Below are positions 9,684 to 22,400 of a DNA stretch of 64,000 nucleotides, one piece after another. This stretch comes from Hyphomicrobium sp. Lineage in GTDB: Bacteria > Pseudomonadota > Alphaproteobacteria > Rhizobiales > Hyphomicrobiaceae. Position 1 is the first letter of the stretch; every line of letters starts with the position of its first letter. The translations under genes were made by a program, and so were the position numbers. The notes beneath the pieces are model-generated. The model was not told where the DNA came from, did not search any database, and was given only the letters and a program-made list of their open reading frames with translations. Location: contig NZ_JAIETU010000003.1 in NCBI RefSeq assembly GCF_019744875.1, positions 186,001 through 250,000 of the forward strand. Direction: 5' to 3'.

Positions 9684-11057
9684 ATGTCTGACTACGACCG
9701 CGATGGCAATGTCGAGCGCCAGCAGATCCACGAGATCGCGCTCAACGTCGCGCGCCGACTGCTGAGAGTGCTTGAGATCGGCCGCAGCGCGCCACCCGCG
9801 CTCGCCGCCGAAATCGATGCGACCGCCCGTGTCATTTCCGACGTCCAGCACGACGTCGAGCAGGTGATGGCCATGCAGCCGTTCGGCGCGGCGCTCGACA
9901 TGTCCGTTCTGACCCACATCCTCGGCAGCCAGCAGTATGCCGTCGGGCTGCTCGAACAGCTCGAGAAGCGGACGCAGGGCTACGGCGCCGCAACGCCTCT
10001 CCCGTCCGCGCCACAGGCGCTGCTGCCAGCGCCGCAGGCATTACCAACGGCCTCGCAAACGTACCCGGCGCACCCCGCCTTTCCCACGACGGACACCTTC
10101 GCCCAGCCGCAAACCTTCGCTCAGCCGCAGCCCTTCGCCCCCGCGCAGGATTTCGGCCAGCAGAACTTCGGCCAGCCGCAGAGCTATGCAGATGCGCAGA
10201 CCTTTGCCGACGCCCTGCGCTTTTCGGCCCCGCAGCCCTACGCCGCCCCCGATCCTTACGCCGCGTCTCGCGCCGCCCCGCGCCCGCCCGCGCCCGAAGC
10301 GCCGCGATATGCGCCCCAGCAGGCGCCCGGCATGCACCCCAACGGCCAGTACAACGGCGCACCGGCCCAGCCTGGGCCCGCGCCGTACTACTCCGGGCCC
10401 CCGCCATCCCAGCCCCCGCGTGAACCGGTGCCGCGCGGCGCGCAGCAGCCGCGACAGGCGCAGCCCCAACCGGCGCCTCGTCAGCGTCCGCCCGGCGCAG
10501 CGCCAGCGCCCCGCGCCGCCAAGGCCGCATTCAGCATGCCCGATTTCGCCGCCCTCGGCGCGCGCATGTCGGAGCCGAAATTCGCCGCCGCCGCCGCGAC
10601 GCTGGTCGTCGTGACCAGCGCCCTGATCGGCGCCTACACCCTCCTTCCCGGCCCGCAGGCCGACAAGCAGCGCGACGTCGCGCCGGGCCAGAAGCTCGAC
10701 GGGCGCCTCGATACGGACATCGCCGCGCCTTCCGTGCACCGCACGCCCGCGCAGCAGTTCGCGTCCGTCGCCCCCGATCCCAACAGCATGGAGCAGCCGT
10801 ATCTCGTCGTGCTGGCCACGCGCGCGAGCACGGAAGAGCTGCAGAAGGATTTCCAGGGCTTCAATACGGCGTACCCGGAGTTGCTCGGCGGACGCAAAGC
10901 GCGCGTCGACCGCGTACAGGGCCAGGACCAGAAAACCTGGCACCGGCTGTCCCTGATTCCCCCGCAATCGCACGCCGAAGCCAAAGACCTCTGCGCCAAG
11001 CTCAAGGCCGCGGGCCTGACGGGCTGCTGGATCCGGCGCGTGCCGCTCTCGAAGTGA
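9684..11057 (+). CDS. Gln/Pro-rich membrane protein with SPOR-like C-terminus
   Basis: From the ATG at 9684 (with AGG about 10 nt ahead) it encodes 457 residues. The first 110 are helical and soluble. Residues about 115-290 are a low-complexity Ala/Gln/Pro region with phased FAQPQ-type repeats. A single membrane helix (AAATLVVVTSALIGAYTLL) follows, then a C-terminal domain from EQPYLVVLATRAS to the end that resembles a SPOR peptidoglycan-binding fold. This topology would place a linker inside the cell and the last domain in the periplasm. A septal or envelope role is inferred from the SPOR likeness only. Confidence 0.65.
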   Translation: MSDYDRDGNVERQQIHEIALNVARRLLRVLEIGRSAPPALAAEIDATARVISDVQHDVEQVMAMQPFGAALDMSVLTHILGSQQYAVGLLEQLEKRTQGYGAATPLPSAPQALLPAPQALPTASQTYPAHPAFPTTDTFAQPQTFAQPQPFAPAQDFGQQNFGQPQSYADAQTFADALRFSAPQPYAAPDPYAASRAAPRPPAPEAPRYAPQQAPGMHPNGQYNGAPAQPGPAPYYSGPPPSQPPREPVPRGAQQPRQAQPQPAPRQRPPGAAPAPRAAKAAFSMPDFAALGARMSEPKFAAAAATLVVVTSALIGAYTLLPGPQADKQRDVAPGQKLDGRLDTDIAAPSVHRTPAQQFASVAPDPNSMEQPYLVVLATRASTEELQKDFQGFNTAYPELLGGRKARVDRVQGQDQKTWHRLSLIPPQSHAEAKDLCAKLKAAGLTGCWIRRVPLSK

Positions 11058-11173
11058 TCGGCAGAAATCACGCAGTGTGACAGCGTTGCATCCCGGCCGC
11101 TTGCGGGTTCGCACCCTTGCCCCTATGTGGAAGCAGCCCGGCACCCTGGCCGCGCGTGAACCGGCGATAGCGC

Positions 11174-12096
<923 letters not shown>

Positions 12097-12100
<4 letters not shown>

Positions 12101-12858
12101 ACTTCCAAGCCGTGCGCGCCATCTACGGATTCGAGATGGCGCGGTGGGGCCGCACGCTGACGCAAAGCGTCGTCTCGCCGGTCCTGTCCACCTCGCTCTA
12201 CTTCGTCGTCTTCGGCACGGCCATCGGCTCGCGCATCGCCGAGGTCGACGGCATTGCCTATGGCGCCTTCATCGTGCCGGGCCTCATCATGATGATGCTG
12301 CTAACCGAAAGCACGACGAACTCCGCCTTTGGCATCTATTTCCGCCGCTTCACGGGCACGATCTACGAGTTGCTGTCGGCACCCGTTTCCGCGTTCGAGA
12401 TCACCCTCGGCTATGTCGGCGCCGCGGCCACGAAATCGGTCATCCTGGGGCTCATCATTCTCGCAACCGCGAGCCTGTTCGTGCCGATCCACATCGCCCA
12501 TCCGTTCTGGATGCTGGCCTTTCTGGTGCTGACCGCCGTGACGTTCAGCCTGTTCGGCTTCATCATCGGCGTCTGGGCCGACGGGTTCGAGAAGCTGCAG
12601 ATCGTACCGATGCTCTTCCTGATGCCGCTCACGTTCCTCGGCGGCACGTTCTACTCGATCAAGATGCTCCCGCCATTCTGGCAGACGATCGCGCTCTTCA
12701 ACCCGATCGTCTACCTGATCAACGGCTTCCGCTGGAGCTTCTACGAGATCTCGGACGTCAACGTCGCCGTGAGCCTCGGCATGACGCTCTGCTTCCTGTC
12801 GGTCTGTCTCGTCGTGATCTGGTGGATCTTCAAGACCGGCTACCGGCTGAAGCCCTAG
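12097..12858 (+). CDS. ABC-2 type exporter, permease
   Basis: A 253-residue integral membrane protein with about six helices and the ABC-2 signature near the C-terminus ([20 protein letters not shown], then [17 protein letters not shown]). It pairs with the ATPase just upstream, overlapping it by 4 nt. One gene of each is enough for a homodimeric exporter. It resembles the NodJ/YadH group. Confidence 0.92.
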
Positions 12859-12869
12859 GCCACGCGCCG

Positions 12870-13508
12870 TTAGCGCACGCCGATATCGCTCGTCTTGGCC
12901 GTGCCTGCCTGGATGCGCGCGAGCTGCATCGCGCCCTCGACCATGTTGCCCGGGTGGGCGAGATTGGCGAGCGCGCCCGCGATCAGAGCATCGACCCCGA
13001 GGCCCGCCCGGCCGACGACCAGCAGCGCGCGGTCGCGCACGTCGATGGCGTCTTTCACCGCATCGAGATGCGCGCGGCTCTTGACGCCTTCGAACTCGGG
13101 CGTGACGAGCGCGAGCCCATAGCGCTGACCGGCCAGCGCCGCGGCGACATCGAAGGACGCGTCGGCCGGCACGTTCGCAAACACCGCCGCCGTCGCCTCC
13201 CGCGGCGCCGGATCATGATGGACGGTGACAAACGCACGATAGAGATCGATAAACCCGGGGCGGCCCGTGACGGCGATGTCGGACCCAATGCGCTCGCAGC
13301 CGCCATGCCACAGCGCAGCCTCGGGATCGTCCTCGCACGTCATACGCACCGAGTAGGCGCGCGGCAGATCCATCCGCCCCTGCACGTCCGACAGCCAGAA
13401 AGCGAAGGCCGTCCAGCCCCCCACCACCGCCAGCACGAGCAAAAGCCGCCACCTGGCAAGCAGGTCGGAGACGGTGTTCTGCGTGGCTATGGCGAGTCGC
13501 GAGATCAT
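12870..13508 (-). CDS. hypothetical membrane-anchored protein
   Basis: From ATG 13508 it encodes 212 residues: one N-terminal membrane helix (LLLVLAVVGGWTAFAFWL) and a C-terminal domain of about 170 residues that would face the periplasm. It holds two cysteines in the stretch RMTCEDDPEAALWHGGCER, probably a disulfide. I do not recognise the family. It is convergent with the exporter permease (11 bp apart) and is followed upstream by L,D-transpeptidase 1 in the same direction. Confidence 0.55.
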   Translation of the reverse strand: MISRLAIATQNTVSDLLARWRLLLVLAVVGGWTAFAFWLSDVQGRMDLPRAYSVRMTCEDDPEAALWHGGCERIGSDIAVTGRPGFIDLYRAFVTVHHDPAPREATAAVFANVPADASFDVAAALAGQRYGLALVTPEFEGVKSRAHLDAVKDAIDVRDRALLVVGRAGLGVDALIAGALANLAHPGNMVEGAMQLARIQAGTAKTSDIGVR

Positions 13509-13616
13509 GACGGGCGGAGAATTCCACCCGGCGGCGGCCAAAACAAGCCGAGACGCGCACTTTTCGCCGGAGCGGGTGGGGCTAGCGCGCGGGCCACGTG
13601 CCGCAAACGCCCCGCG

Positions 13617-14966
13617 TTAGGGCGCAAGGCCCTGCGACGGCGGCGGCGGTGCATCCGGATCCAGAACTTCCGCCATGGCCGTGTTTCCGTCGCGGCCGTA
13701 GATGTCGGGGCGGAATTCGACGCGCCCGTCGGGCTCGGCCCAGGCGGTGATGTAGGCGAAGTAGACCGGCACCGGCCGCGTGAGCTGGATGTCAAGCGCC
13801 TGGCCCTGATCGAGCACGGACTGAACCTGGCCGGGCTGCCCCCAGCCGGGCTCCAGGCTCGCGAGCCATTCGACGAGCTGGAACACGTCCTGCACGCGCA
13901 CACAACCGGCGCTGAACGCCCGCGCGCGCTGCTGGAACAGGGGCTTCATCGGCGTATCATGCATGTAGACGCCATGCTCGTTCTGCATGTCGATGCGAAC
14001 GAGGCCGAGCGCGTTCTGCGGCCCCGGATCCTGCTTGAGCTTCACGACCGACGCCCTCGCCTGCGACCAGTCGATGGACGACGGATCGAGCTCGGGCCCG
14101 TTGAAGTCGCCGGAAATGACGCGGATGCGCTCCTTCTGGAGGTAGTCGGGCTCCTTCACGAGGCGCGGAAACACGTCGAGCTGCGCGACACTGTCGGGCA
14201 CGCGCCAGTAAGGGAAGAAGTTGACGGCGCGAATCGTCGCCTTGAGCGACGGCGTATCGCGGCCCGGCCGCCCAACGATGACGCGATGGCGCAGCACCGT
14301 GCGATAGCGGTCGACGGCTTCGAGCTGGAATGCCGGCACGTTGACGAGCACATAGCGCTCTTCGGGCGGGCTGCGCACGAGTTCGAGCAAGCGTCCGTGA
14401 TTGAGCTTGAGCTGCGCCACGCGCTGGTCGGCGGTGATGTTGAGGGCCGCCAGCGTGGGCTTGTCCACGCGCCCCGTGGCGCGCAGCCCGTTGCGCTCCT
14501 GATAGCTCACGACCGCGGCCTCGAGACCGGTGTCGAAGGTGTAGTCGCTGTAGCTCGACGATTTCGGCAGCTCGCCCGTCACCATCAGGCGGCGGCGAAG
14601 ATAGGGCACGCGTTCGTCGCTATCGCCGGCACGCAGCATGCGGTCGCCCGGGATCTGCGGCCAGCCGCCGTTGCTCGCGATGCGCTGATAGAGTTCGATC
14701 GCGTTTTCCATGGCGACGAGCATTTCGTCGCTGCGATAAGGCACTTCATTCGCGCGAAGATCGTTCAGAACCTCCTGGCGCGGCGGCGTGCGCTCGAGCG
14801 AAGCGCGCTTGCCGGTATAGTCCGGAGAACCGAAACTCGTGATCCCTTCGTACCAGTTGCCGTCCTGCGCCACCGCAGGTCCGGACAGGCCGACTGCGAC
14901 GGCGATTAACAGGACCGCGAAACTGGCGCGAAGGCCGCTGCGGCCGAACGTGTTCAATGAACCCAC
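13617..14966 (-). CDS. L,D-transpeptidase (YcbB/YkuD family), paralogue 1
   Basis: The YkuD catalytic block YMHDTP followed by AFSAGCVRVQD (near residue 350) supplies the catalytic His and Cys. A peptidoglycan-binding-like segment (VSYQERNGLRATGRVDKPTL) comes before it, as in E. coli LdtD (YcbB). The signal peptide RASFAVLLIAVAVGLSGPAVA ends before QDGNWYEG. The GTG at 14966 gives 449 residues and places this signal peptide at the N-terminus; the open frame continues to 15116, but that extension looks unlike an exported protein. It makes 3-3 cross-links in peptidoglycan. A second relative is at 23.9-25.3 kb. Confidence 0.88.
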   Translation of the reverse strand: MGSLNTFGRSGLRASFAVLLIAVAVGLSGPAVAQDGNWYEGITSFGSPDYTGKRASLERTPPRQEVLNDLRANEVPYRSDEMLVAMENAIELYQRIASNGGWPQIPGDRMLRAGDSDERVPYLRRRLMVTGELPKSSSYSDYTFDTGLEAAVVSYQERNGLRATGRVDKPTLAALNITADQRVAQLKLNHGRLLELVRSPPEERYVLVNVPAFQLEAVDRYRTVLRHRVIVGRPGRDTPSLKATIRAVNFFPYWRVPDSVAQLDVFPRLVKEPDYLQKERIRVISGDFNGPELDPSSIDWSQARASVVKLKQDPGPQNALGLVRIDMQNEHGVYMHDTPMKPLFQQRARAFSAGCVRVQDVFQLVEWLASLEPGWGQPGQVQSVLDQGQALDIQLTRPVPVYFAYITAWAEPDGRVEFRPDIYGRDGNTAMAEVLDPDAPPPPSQGLAP

Positions 14967-15139
14967 CGGAAGTCCGATCCTGTTGCAAAAAGTTCGCTGC
15001 GCTCGCGCAATTTCGACGGCGCATGATGGCCCACCGCACACACATACGGGTTGAGGCCGTTTAACGGGATTCATATGGCCAAACAAAGACCCCAGGCAAC
15101 CGCTCCGATGACGCAACCGATTGAATTGTCACGCTTGCG

Positions 15140-16162
15140 CTACTTTGGTTTGTCGTGTGGCCGCGCCGCGCCTGGAGCCGGGAAATGGTCCCAGCCACCC
15201 CCCTCGAACGCCAGGGGGTGTCCGTCTAACGCGGTGACGGAGAGCCCCGTTCCCCCGCCCAGCGCGCCGATCTCCGTTACGTCCACGCCGCTGGCCCGCG
15301 CGGCCGCCTGAAACGCCTCCGCGCGATCGGGCGCAATCGCCGCCAGCACCTGATAATCGTCGCCGCCCGTGAGCACCGTCCGGAAGGAGCCCGGATCGGC
15401 CGACACAACCGCGCGCGCCGCAGCCGAAAGCGGCACTCGGACCCCTTCGATATGCGCCGCCACGCCCGAGACGCCCGCGAGGCGGCCGCAATCCCTGAGC
15501 AACCCGTCCGAGACATCCATCGCCGCCGACGCGAACTCCAGGAGAAGCGGCGCGAGCGCGAGCGGCGGCCGGGGCCGCAGGTAGCGCGCCAACAAGGGCG
15601 CGACATGGGTCGCATCGAGCCCCAGCGCGCCCGCAAGCCCTGGATCGAACCGCAGCTTGAGGCCCAGCGCGCTGTCCCCGATCGTGCCGGAAACGAACAA
15701 CCGGTCGCCGGCCCGCGCGCCCGCCCGGCGCACCATGCGGCCGGCAAGCACGCTGCCGAAGGCGGCAACCGTCGCCGACGCAGGCCACGGCCTGCAATCC
15801 GTATCACCCCCCGCAAGCGAGAGGCCGAACGCGGCCTGCGCTTCGGCCAGCCCGGCCGCAAACTCGTCGAGCCACGCGCGCGCGGGCTCCTCCGGAAACG
15901 AAAGCGACAGCAGATACGCGATCGGCGTGGCGCCCTTCGCGATCAGATCCGATACGTTGACGGCCAGCGCCTTCCACGCGATGTCGCGCGCCGCATCGTC
16001 GGAAAAGAAATGGACGCCTTCCGCCACCGCGTCTGTTGTCACGACGAGATCGTGGCCCGCGGGCGGAGCCAGCACGGCGCAATCGTCCCTGAGCCCGAAC
16101 GCGCCCGGAAAGCCCGCCGCAAGCGGGGCGAACGTGCGTTGGATGAGATCGTCTTCGCCCAC
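15140..16162 (-). CDS. thiL: thiamine-monophosphate kinase
   Basis: A 340-residue PurM-fold kinase. GLRDDCAVLAPP (about 22-33), VTTDAVAEGVHF and WKALAVNVSDLIAKGATP are the ThiL nucleotide- and substrate-binding blocks, and SLAGGDTD and MDVSDGLLRD follow. It phosphorylates thiamine monophosphate to the diphosphate cofactor. It is the last gene of the glyA-to-thiL string, about 100 bp after nusB. Confidence 0.93.
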   Translation of the reverse strand: MGEDDLIQRTFAPLAAGFPGAFGLRDDCAVLAPPAGHDLVVTTDAVAEGVHFFSDDAARDIAWKALAVNVSDLIAKGATPIAYLLSLSFPEEPARAWLDEFAAGLAEAQAAFGLSLAGGDTDCRPWPASATVAAFGSVLAGRMVRRAGARAGDRLFVSGTIGDSALGLKLRFDPGLAGALGLDATHVAPLLARYLRPRPPLALAPLLLEFASAAMDVSDGLLRDCGRLAGVSGVAAHIEGVRVPLSAAARAVVSADPGSFRTVLTGGDDYQVLAAIAPDRAEAFQAAARASGVDVTEIGALGGGTGLSVTALDGHPLAFEGGGWDHFPAPGAARPHDKPK

Positions 16163-16262
16163 AGCCGGCTTGCCTCTTTTCCGATGGCGAGTGATCCGAC
16201 AGCGAGTGTTCTATGGCAAGCCGCGTCGATTGCAGCGCCCGCCCCACGGGCGAGCCTCCGCC

Positions 16263-16799
16263 TCAGCCGCCTTCGCCACCCGGCGCTTCGAACTCCTTGG
16301 CCCGCACCTTGTGCGCGATGCGGTCGAGAACGCCGTTGACGACCTTCGGCTCGTCCGCTTCGAAGAACGCCTTCGCGATGTTGATGTATTCGTTGATCGT
16401 CACGCGTGCGGGCACGTCGCGGCGCTCCAGCAGCTCGAACACGCCCGCGCGCAGAATAGCGCGCAGAATGGAATCGACGCGCACGAGCCGCCAACCGGTG
16501 CGCAGTTGCTGGTCGACGAGCGGATCGATCTCGCGCTGCCGCCGCACCACGCCCTTGACGATTTCGGCAAAGAACGTCGCGTCCGCGCCGCCGAGATTGA
16601 CCAGCGCTTCTTGCACCTCCGGAGCATCGCCGTCGGTTTCAGCCGGTGGGGCATCGTCGCGCATGAACTGCGCGATCACATCGGTGACGTCGGTGCCGGC
16701 CAGATCCATCTGATAGAGCGCCTGCACGCCCGCCATGCGCGAGACGGTGCGCGGCTTCGGCGTATCTCCACCGGTCTTCTTTTTGCGCGGAAGAATCAT
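16263..16799 (-). CDS. nusB: transcription antitermination factor NusB
   Basis: A 178-residue all-helical RNA-binding protein. The block RMAGVQALYQMDL (about 22-34) and the C-terminal RVDSILRAILRAGVFELL and VTINEYINIAKAFFEADE, then NGVLDRIAHK, are characteristic. It binds boxA RNA with S10 in rRNA antitermination. It overlaps the end of ribH by 4 nt (start 16799, ribH stop at 16796), so it is translationally coupled to it. The Gly/Pro-poor insert with DDAPPAETDGDAPE is longer than in E. coli. Confidence 0.94.
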   Translation of the reverse strand: MILPRKKKTGGDTPKPRTVSRMAGVQALYQMDLAGTDVTDVIAQFMRDDAPPAETDGDAPEVQEALVNLGGADATFFAEIVKGVVRRQREIDPLVDQQLRTGWRLVRVDSILRAILRAGVFELLERRDVPARVTINEYINIAKAFFEADEPKVVNGVLDRIAHKVRAKEFEAPGGEGG

Positions 16800-17302
16800 G
16801 GACGGCCAACGCCGAAATCGCGAGCCGTGCGGATCAGCCTGAGGCAGGCGCGGGCGGCATCGCCGCCCTTGCCCGCCGCACCGCCCCGCGCACGCGCGAG
16901 CGCTTGGGCTTCCGTATCCACGGTGAGGACGGCATTGCCGAGAGGTATGCGGTGTTTGATGGCGGTGTCCATGAGCCAGTGGTTGGTCATATTGCAGACG
17001 ATATCATAATGCGACGTCTCGCCCCGGATTACGCAGCCGGCGACGATCACTCCGGTATAGTCTCCTGCGGGATCGAACCGCCCGGCCGCAAAGGCCTGCA
17101 CGAACGCCTGGGGAATTTCGAGGGCGCCGGGCACCGCCACGCGGTCGAACGCGACCTCCGCACCATCGAGCACCTCCTTCGCCCCGGCGATCAACGCTTC
17201 CGTGATCTCCAGGTAATAAGGCGCCTCGATGATGAGCACGCGTCCCGGCCCACCGGTGTGAAGCTCCATCTCGACAGATTGGCGTTGTCCTGTGCTGACC
17301 AT
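16796..17302 (-). CDS. ribH: 6,7-dimethyl-8-ribityllumazine synthase
   Basis: A 168-residue enzyme from ATG 17302, which sits 8 nt past the ribBA stop codon. PGALEIPQAF (about 60-69) and GCVIRGETSHYD (about 87-98, with the active-site His) are the RibH signatures, followed by GNAVLTVDTEAQALAR. It condenses the ribityl-pyrimidine with 3,4-dihydroxy-2-butanone-4-phosphate, the penultimate step to riboflavin. Longer upstream extensions overlap ribBA and are not needed. Confidence 0.95.
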   Translation of the reverse strand: MVSTGQRQSVEMELHTGGPGRVLIIEAPYYLEITEALIAGAKEVLDGAEVAFDRVAVPGALEIPQAFVQAFAAGRFDPAGDYTGVIVAGCVIRGETSHYDIVCNMTNHWLMDTAIKHRIPLGNAVLTVDTEAQALARARGGAAGKGGDAARACLRLIRTARDFGVGRP

Positions 17303-17309
17303 CGCCCGG

Positions 17310-18451
<1,142 letters not shown>

Positions 18452-18455
<4 letters not shown>

Positions 18456-19048
18456 GCCCGAAACTCCATGATGCGCGCGACATAGCGCGCGAAAAGGTCG
18501 ATCTCGACGTTGACCTCGTCGCCGCGCTTTTTGCGCCCCCACGTGGTCTGGGTCAAGGTCACCGGTATGAGATTGACGCCGAAGCGGTTTCCCGACACCT
18601 CGTTAACGGTGAGGGAGGTGCCGTCGAGGGCAATCGACCCCTTGGGTGCGGCATAAGGCGCAAGATGCACCGGCAGCTCGAGCGTTACGCGGAGGCTGTC
18701 ATCGTCGCCCTTGAGGTCGATGATGCGCGCTACCCCGTCCACATGGCCCGAAACGATGTGTCCGCCCAGTTCGTCGCCGGCCTTGAGGGCGCGTTCGAGG
18801 TTGATGCGCTCGCCCACCTGCCACCCGTCAAGCGTGGTCTTCGAAAGCGTCTCGTTCGAAACGTCGACCGTGAACGCCGAGCCGTTGCGGCCGTCCGCGC
18901 GCACCGTCACCACCGAAAGGCACGTCCCGTTGCACGCGATCGACGCGCCGATGGCGATGCCCTCCGGCGCGTAGCCCGAGCGAATGGCAAACCGCCCGCC
19001 TTCGCGGCCGATCAACTCGCCCACATCCGTGATGATGCCTGTGAACAC
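18452..19048 (-). CDS. ribE: riboflavin synthase, alpha chain
   Basis: A 198-residue protein from GTG 19048, which places the canonical FTGIITDVG at the very N-terminus. It has the two lumazine-binding repeats: the first around IACNGTCLSV, the second around ERINLERALKAGDELGGHIV and GTSLTVNEVSGNRFGVNLIP. It dismutates two lumazines to riboflavin and the pyrimidine. The upstream extension to 19138 overlaps ribD and is rejected. The SD for ribB lies inside its last codons. Confidence 0.95.
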
Positions 19049-19073
19049 CGGCCTCTGCCTTCCAAATCCTAGA

Positions 19074-20186
19074 TCAGCCCATCGGCCGCGCGCGAAAGAC
19101 CGAGACCCGGTCCGCTCCGATCCGCCGTTCCGACGCAAGCGTGAGATCTAGCCCCGGAGCATAACGGGCGGCAAGCTCATCCGGCGCGACCAACGGAGGG
19201 GTTTCGCCCCCCTGCCGGAAAATGACCACTTCGTCGACAAGGCCCTCGGACGCAAATCCGCGCCACATCGCGGGGCCCCCTTCCACGAGAAGGCGCGTAA
19301 TTCCAGCCTCCGCCAAACCCTCCAGCACATGCGCCAGCGAGAGCCCCTCCCCGGTCGCCGGTCCGCTGAAGATATGCGCACCGGCCGCCTCGTAGGCTTG
19401 AATTTCGCCCGCGTCCGCACCGAACCCCGTAAAGAGCCAGACCGGCACGTCACGCGCGGTCTGGAACAGCTTGGCCGGCATCGGCAGGTCGAGAGACCGC
19501 GCCACGACCACCCGCACCGGCGAACGCGCCTCGAGGCCGGGCAGCCGGCACCTGAGATCCGGATCGTCGTCACGCACCGTGCCCGAGCCGACCAGAATGG
19601 CATCCGCCTCGGCGCGCATCAGATGACCGGCCGCACGCGCCTCAGGCCCCGTGACGAACGTCGGCGCCCCGCCGTTGCCGCGCGGGACGTGCCCCTGCGC
19701 CGAAAGCGCCATCTTGAGCTGCACGAACGGCCTGTTGGCGGTCACGCGCAGGATGTGGCCGCGCGTCACCCAGTTGGCCTCGTCCGCCATCAGACCGATG
19801 TCGACAACGATCCCCGCCGCGCGAAGCCGCGCGCTTCCTTCACCCGCCACGCGCGGATCGGGATCGCCCGCGCCGATGACCACACGCCGGATGCCCGCCG
19901 CAATGACGGCGTCCGCGCACGGCGGCGTCTTGCCGTGGTGGGCGCAAGGCTCGAGCGTCACGTAGAGCGTCGCGCCGCGCGCACGTGCTCCCGCGCGCTG
20001 CAGCGCCTGCGTCTCGGCATGCGGCCGCCCGCCGGGCTGCGTCACGCCGCGCGCAATCACCTCGCCGGTGGCCTCGTCGGCAATCACCGCCCCGACTGAC
20101 GGATTGGGCGCGGTGGTGCCGAGCCCACGCCGAGCAAGCATCAAGGCAATGCCCATCATGTGCTGATCGAACGGCGTGAAACTCAT
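19074..20186 (-). CDS. ribD: bifunctional pyrimidine deaminase/reductase RibD
   Basis: From ATG 20186, with AGAGG close ahead, 370 residues. The N-terminal deaminase has the zinc motif HAETQAL and LEPCAHHGKTPPC. The C-terminal reductase has GSGTVRDDDPDLRCR and RLLVEGGPAMWRGF. It performs the second and third steps of riboflavin synthesis. The gene lies between nrdR and ribE, with 25 bp to the ribE start. Confidence 0.95.
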   Translation of the reverse strand: MSFTPFDQHMMGIALMLARRGLGTTAPNPSVGAVIADEATGEVIARGVTQPGGRPHAETQALQRAGARARGATLYVTLEPCAHHGKTPPCADAVIAAGIRRVVIGAGDPDPRVAGEGSARLRAAGIVVDIGLMADEANWVTRGHILRVTANRPFVQLKMALSAQGHVPRGNGGAPTFVTGPEARAAGHLMRAEADAILVGSGTVRDDDPDLRCRLPGLEARSPVRVVVARSLDLPMPAKLFQTARDVPVWLFTGFGADAGEIQAYEAAGAHIFSGPATGEGLSLAHVLEGLAEAGITRLLVEGGPAMWRGFASEGLVDEVVIFRQGGETPPLVAPDELAARYAPGLDLTLASERRIGADRVSVFRARPMG

Positions 20187-20264
20187 GACCTCTGATCCGT
20201 TGACCGCACCCGTAGGCACGAGCAGTAAACTCCCAACGCCACTACCCTGCCGCCTACTGCCCAC

Positions 20265-20756
20265 CTAATGCTTCTTCGTAATCGGGTGCTCGGCCACCGT
20301 GCCGTCGTCGCGCGCGATCTCGCCCAGCACTTCCTGGAAATCCGCCGCCTCCCGGAAATCCCGGTAGACGGATGCAAACCGCACGTACGCAACCGGATCG
20401 AGCGCGCGCAGGCCTTCCATCACGAAGGTGCCGATGGTGGATGATGGGATCTCCGTCTCGCCCGAGCTTTCGAGCTGGCGCACGATTCCCGAGACCATGC
20501 GGTCGATCCGCTCGGTCTCGATCGGCCGCTTGCGCAGCGCCACCGCCACCGACTTCAGAAGCTTGTCGCGGTCGAACGGCACCTTGCGCCCGCTGCGCTT
20601 GAGCACGGTCAGCTCCCGCAGTTGCACGCGCTCGAACGTCGTGAAGCGTCCCCCGCAATCCGGGCAGACGCGGCGACGGCGAATGGCCGCGTTCTCCTCC
20701 GTCGGGCGGCTGTCCTTCACCTGCGTTTCCTCGCAGGAGCAGTACGGGCAGCGCAT
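20265..20756 (-). CDS. nrdR: ribonucleotide reductase repressor NrdR
   Basis: A 163-residue repressor from ATG 20756. The zinc ribbon [18 protein letters not shown] with [13 protein letters not shown] uses four cysteines; an ATP-cone follows, beginning [20 protein letters not shown]. NrdR senses ATP/dATP and binds paired boxes ahead of nrd operons. A candidate box pair lies in front of nrdJ at 45.5 kb in this window. The placement between glyA and ribD is conserved in this group. Confidence 0.95.
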   Translation of the reverse strand: MRCPYCSCEETQVKDSRPTEENAAIRRRRVCPDCGGRFTTFERVQLRELTVLKRSGRKVPFDRDKLLKSVAVALRKRPIETERIDRMVSGIVRQLESSGETEIPSSTIGTFVMEGLRALDPVAYVRFASVYRDFREAADFQEVLGEIARDDGTVAEHPITKKH

Positions 20757-20857
20757 GCATGTCTCCATCGAAAAGGCGCCGAAGCTCACGCCCCGGCGCC
20801 CTGTTTTAGTTCATGTTGCAGCCGCGCGAAACGACGGCGGCCGCGCGTACCCGGAAA

Positions 20858-22144
<1,287 letters not shown>

Positions 22145-22400
22145 GGACGTTTCCTCGTTGGGTAGGCTTTGTAATCGCGGGGGGAGCGCAGGGCCGCGCT
22201 GAACATTCGAAATATGAAAACCCGGCATCTCCCCAAGTCTGGCGACCTTGGGTGTGACATTCCGGGCCCGACTTTCGCATGGCCTTATCATGCGTCAACG
22301 GCCCGCAACAGTGAAGTCGCGGTCGCACCCAAAATACTGTGCGATCCGCGAGGCCACCCCCCGCCCGGCTGTTCCGCCGGACGGCATTGACAGACAGGGA

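Noticed and set aside
12144-14909. 921-codon open frame on the plus strand
   Set aside because: It is a shadow frame running across the ABC permease, the hypothetical gene and L,D-transpeptidase 1.
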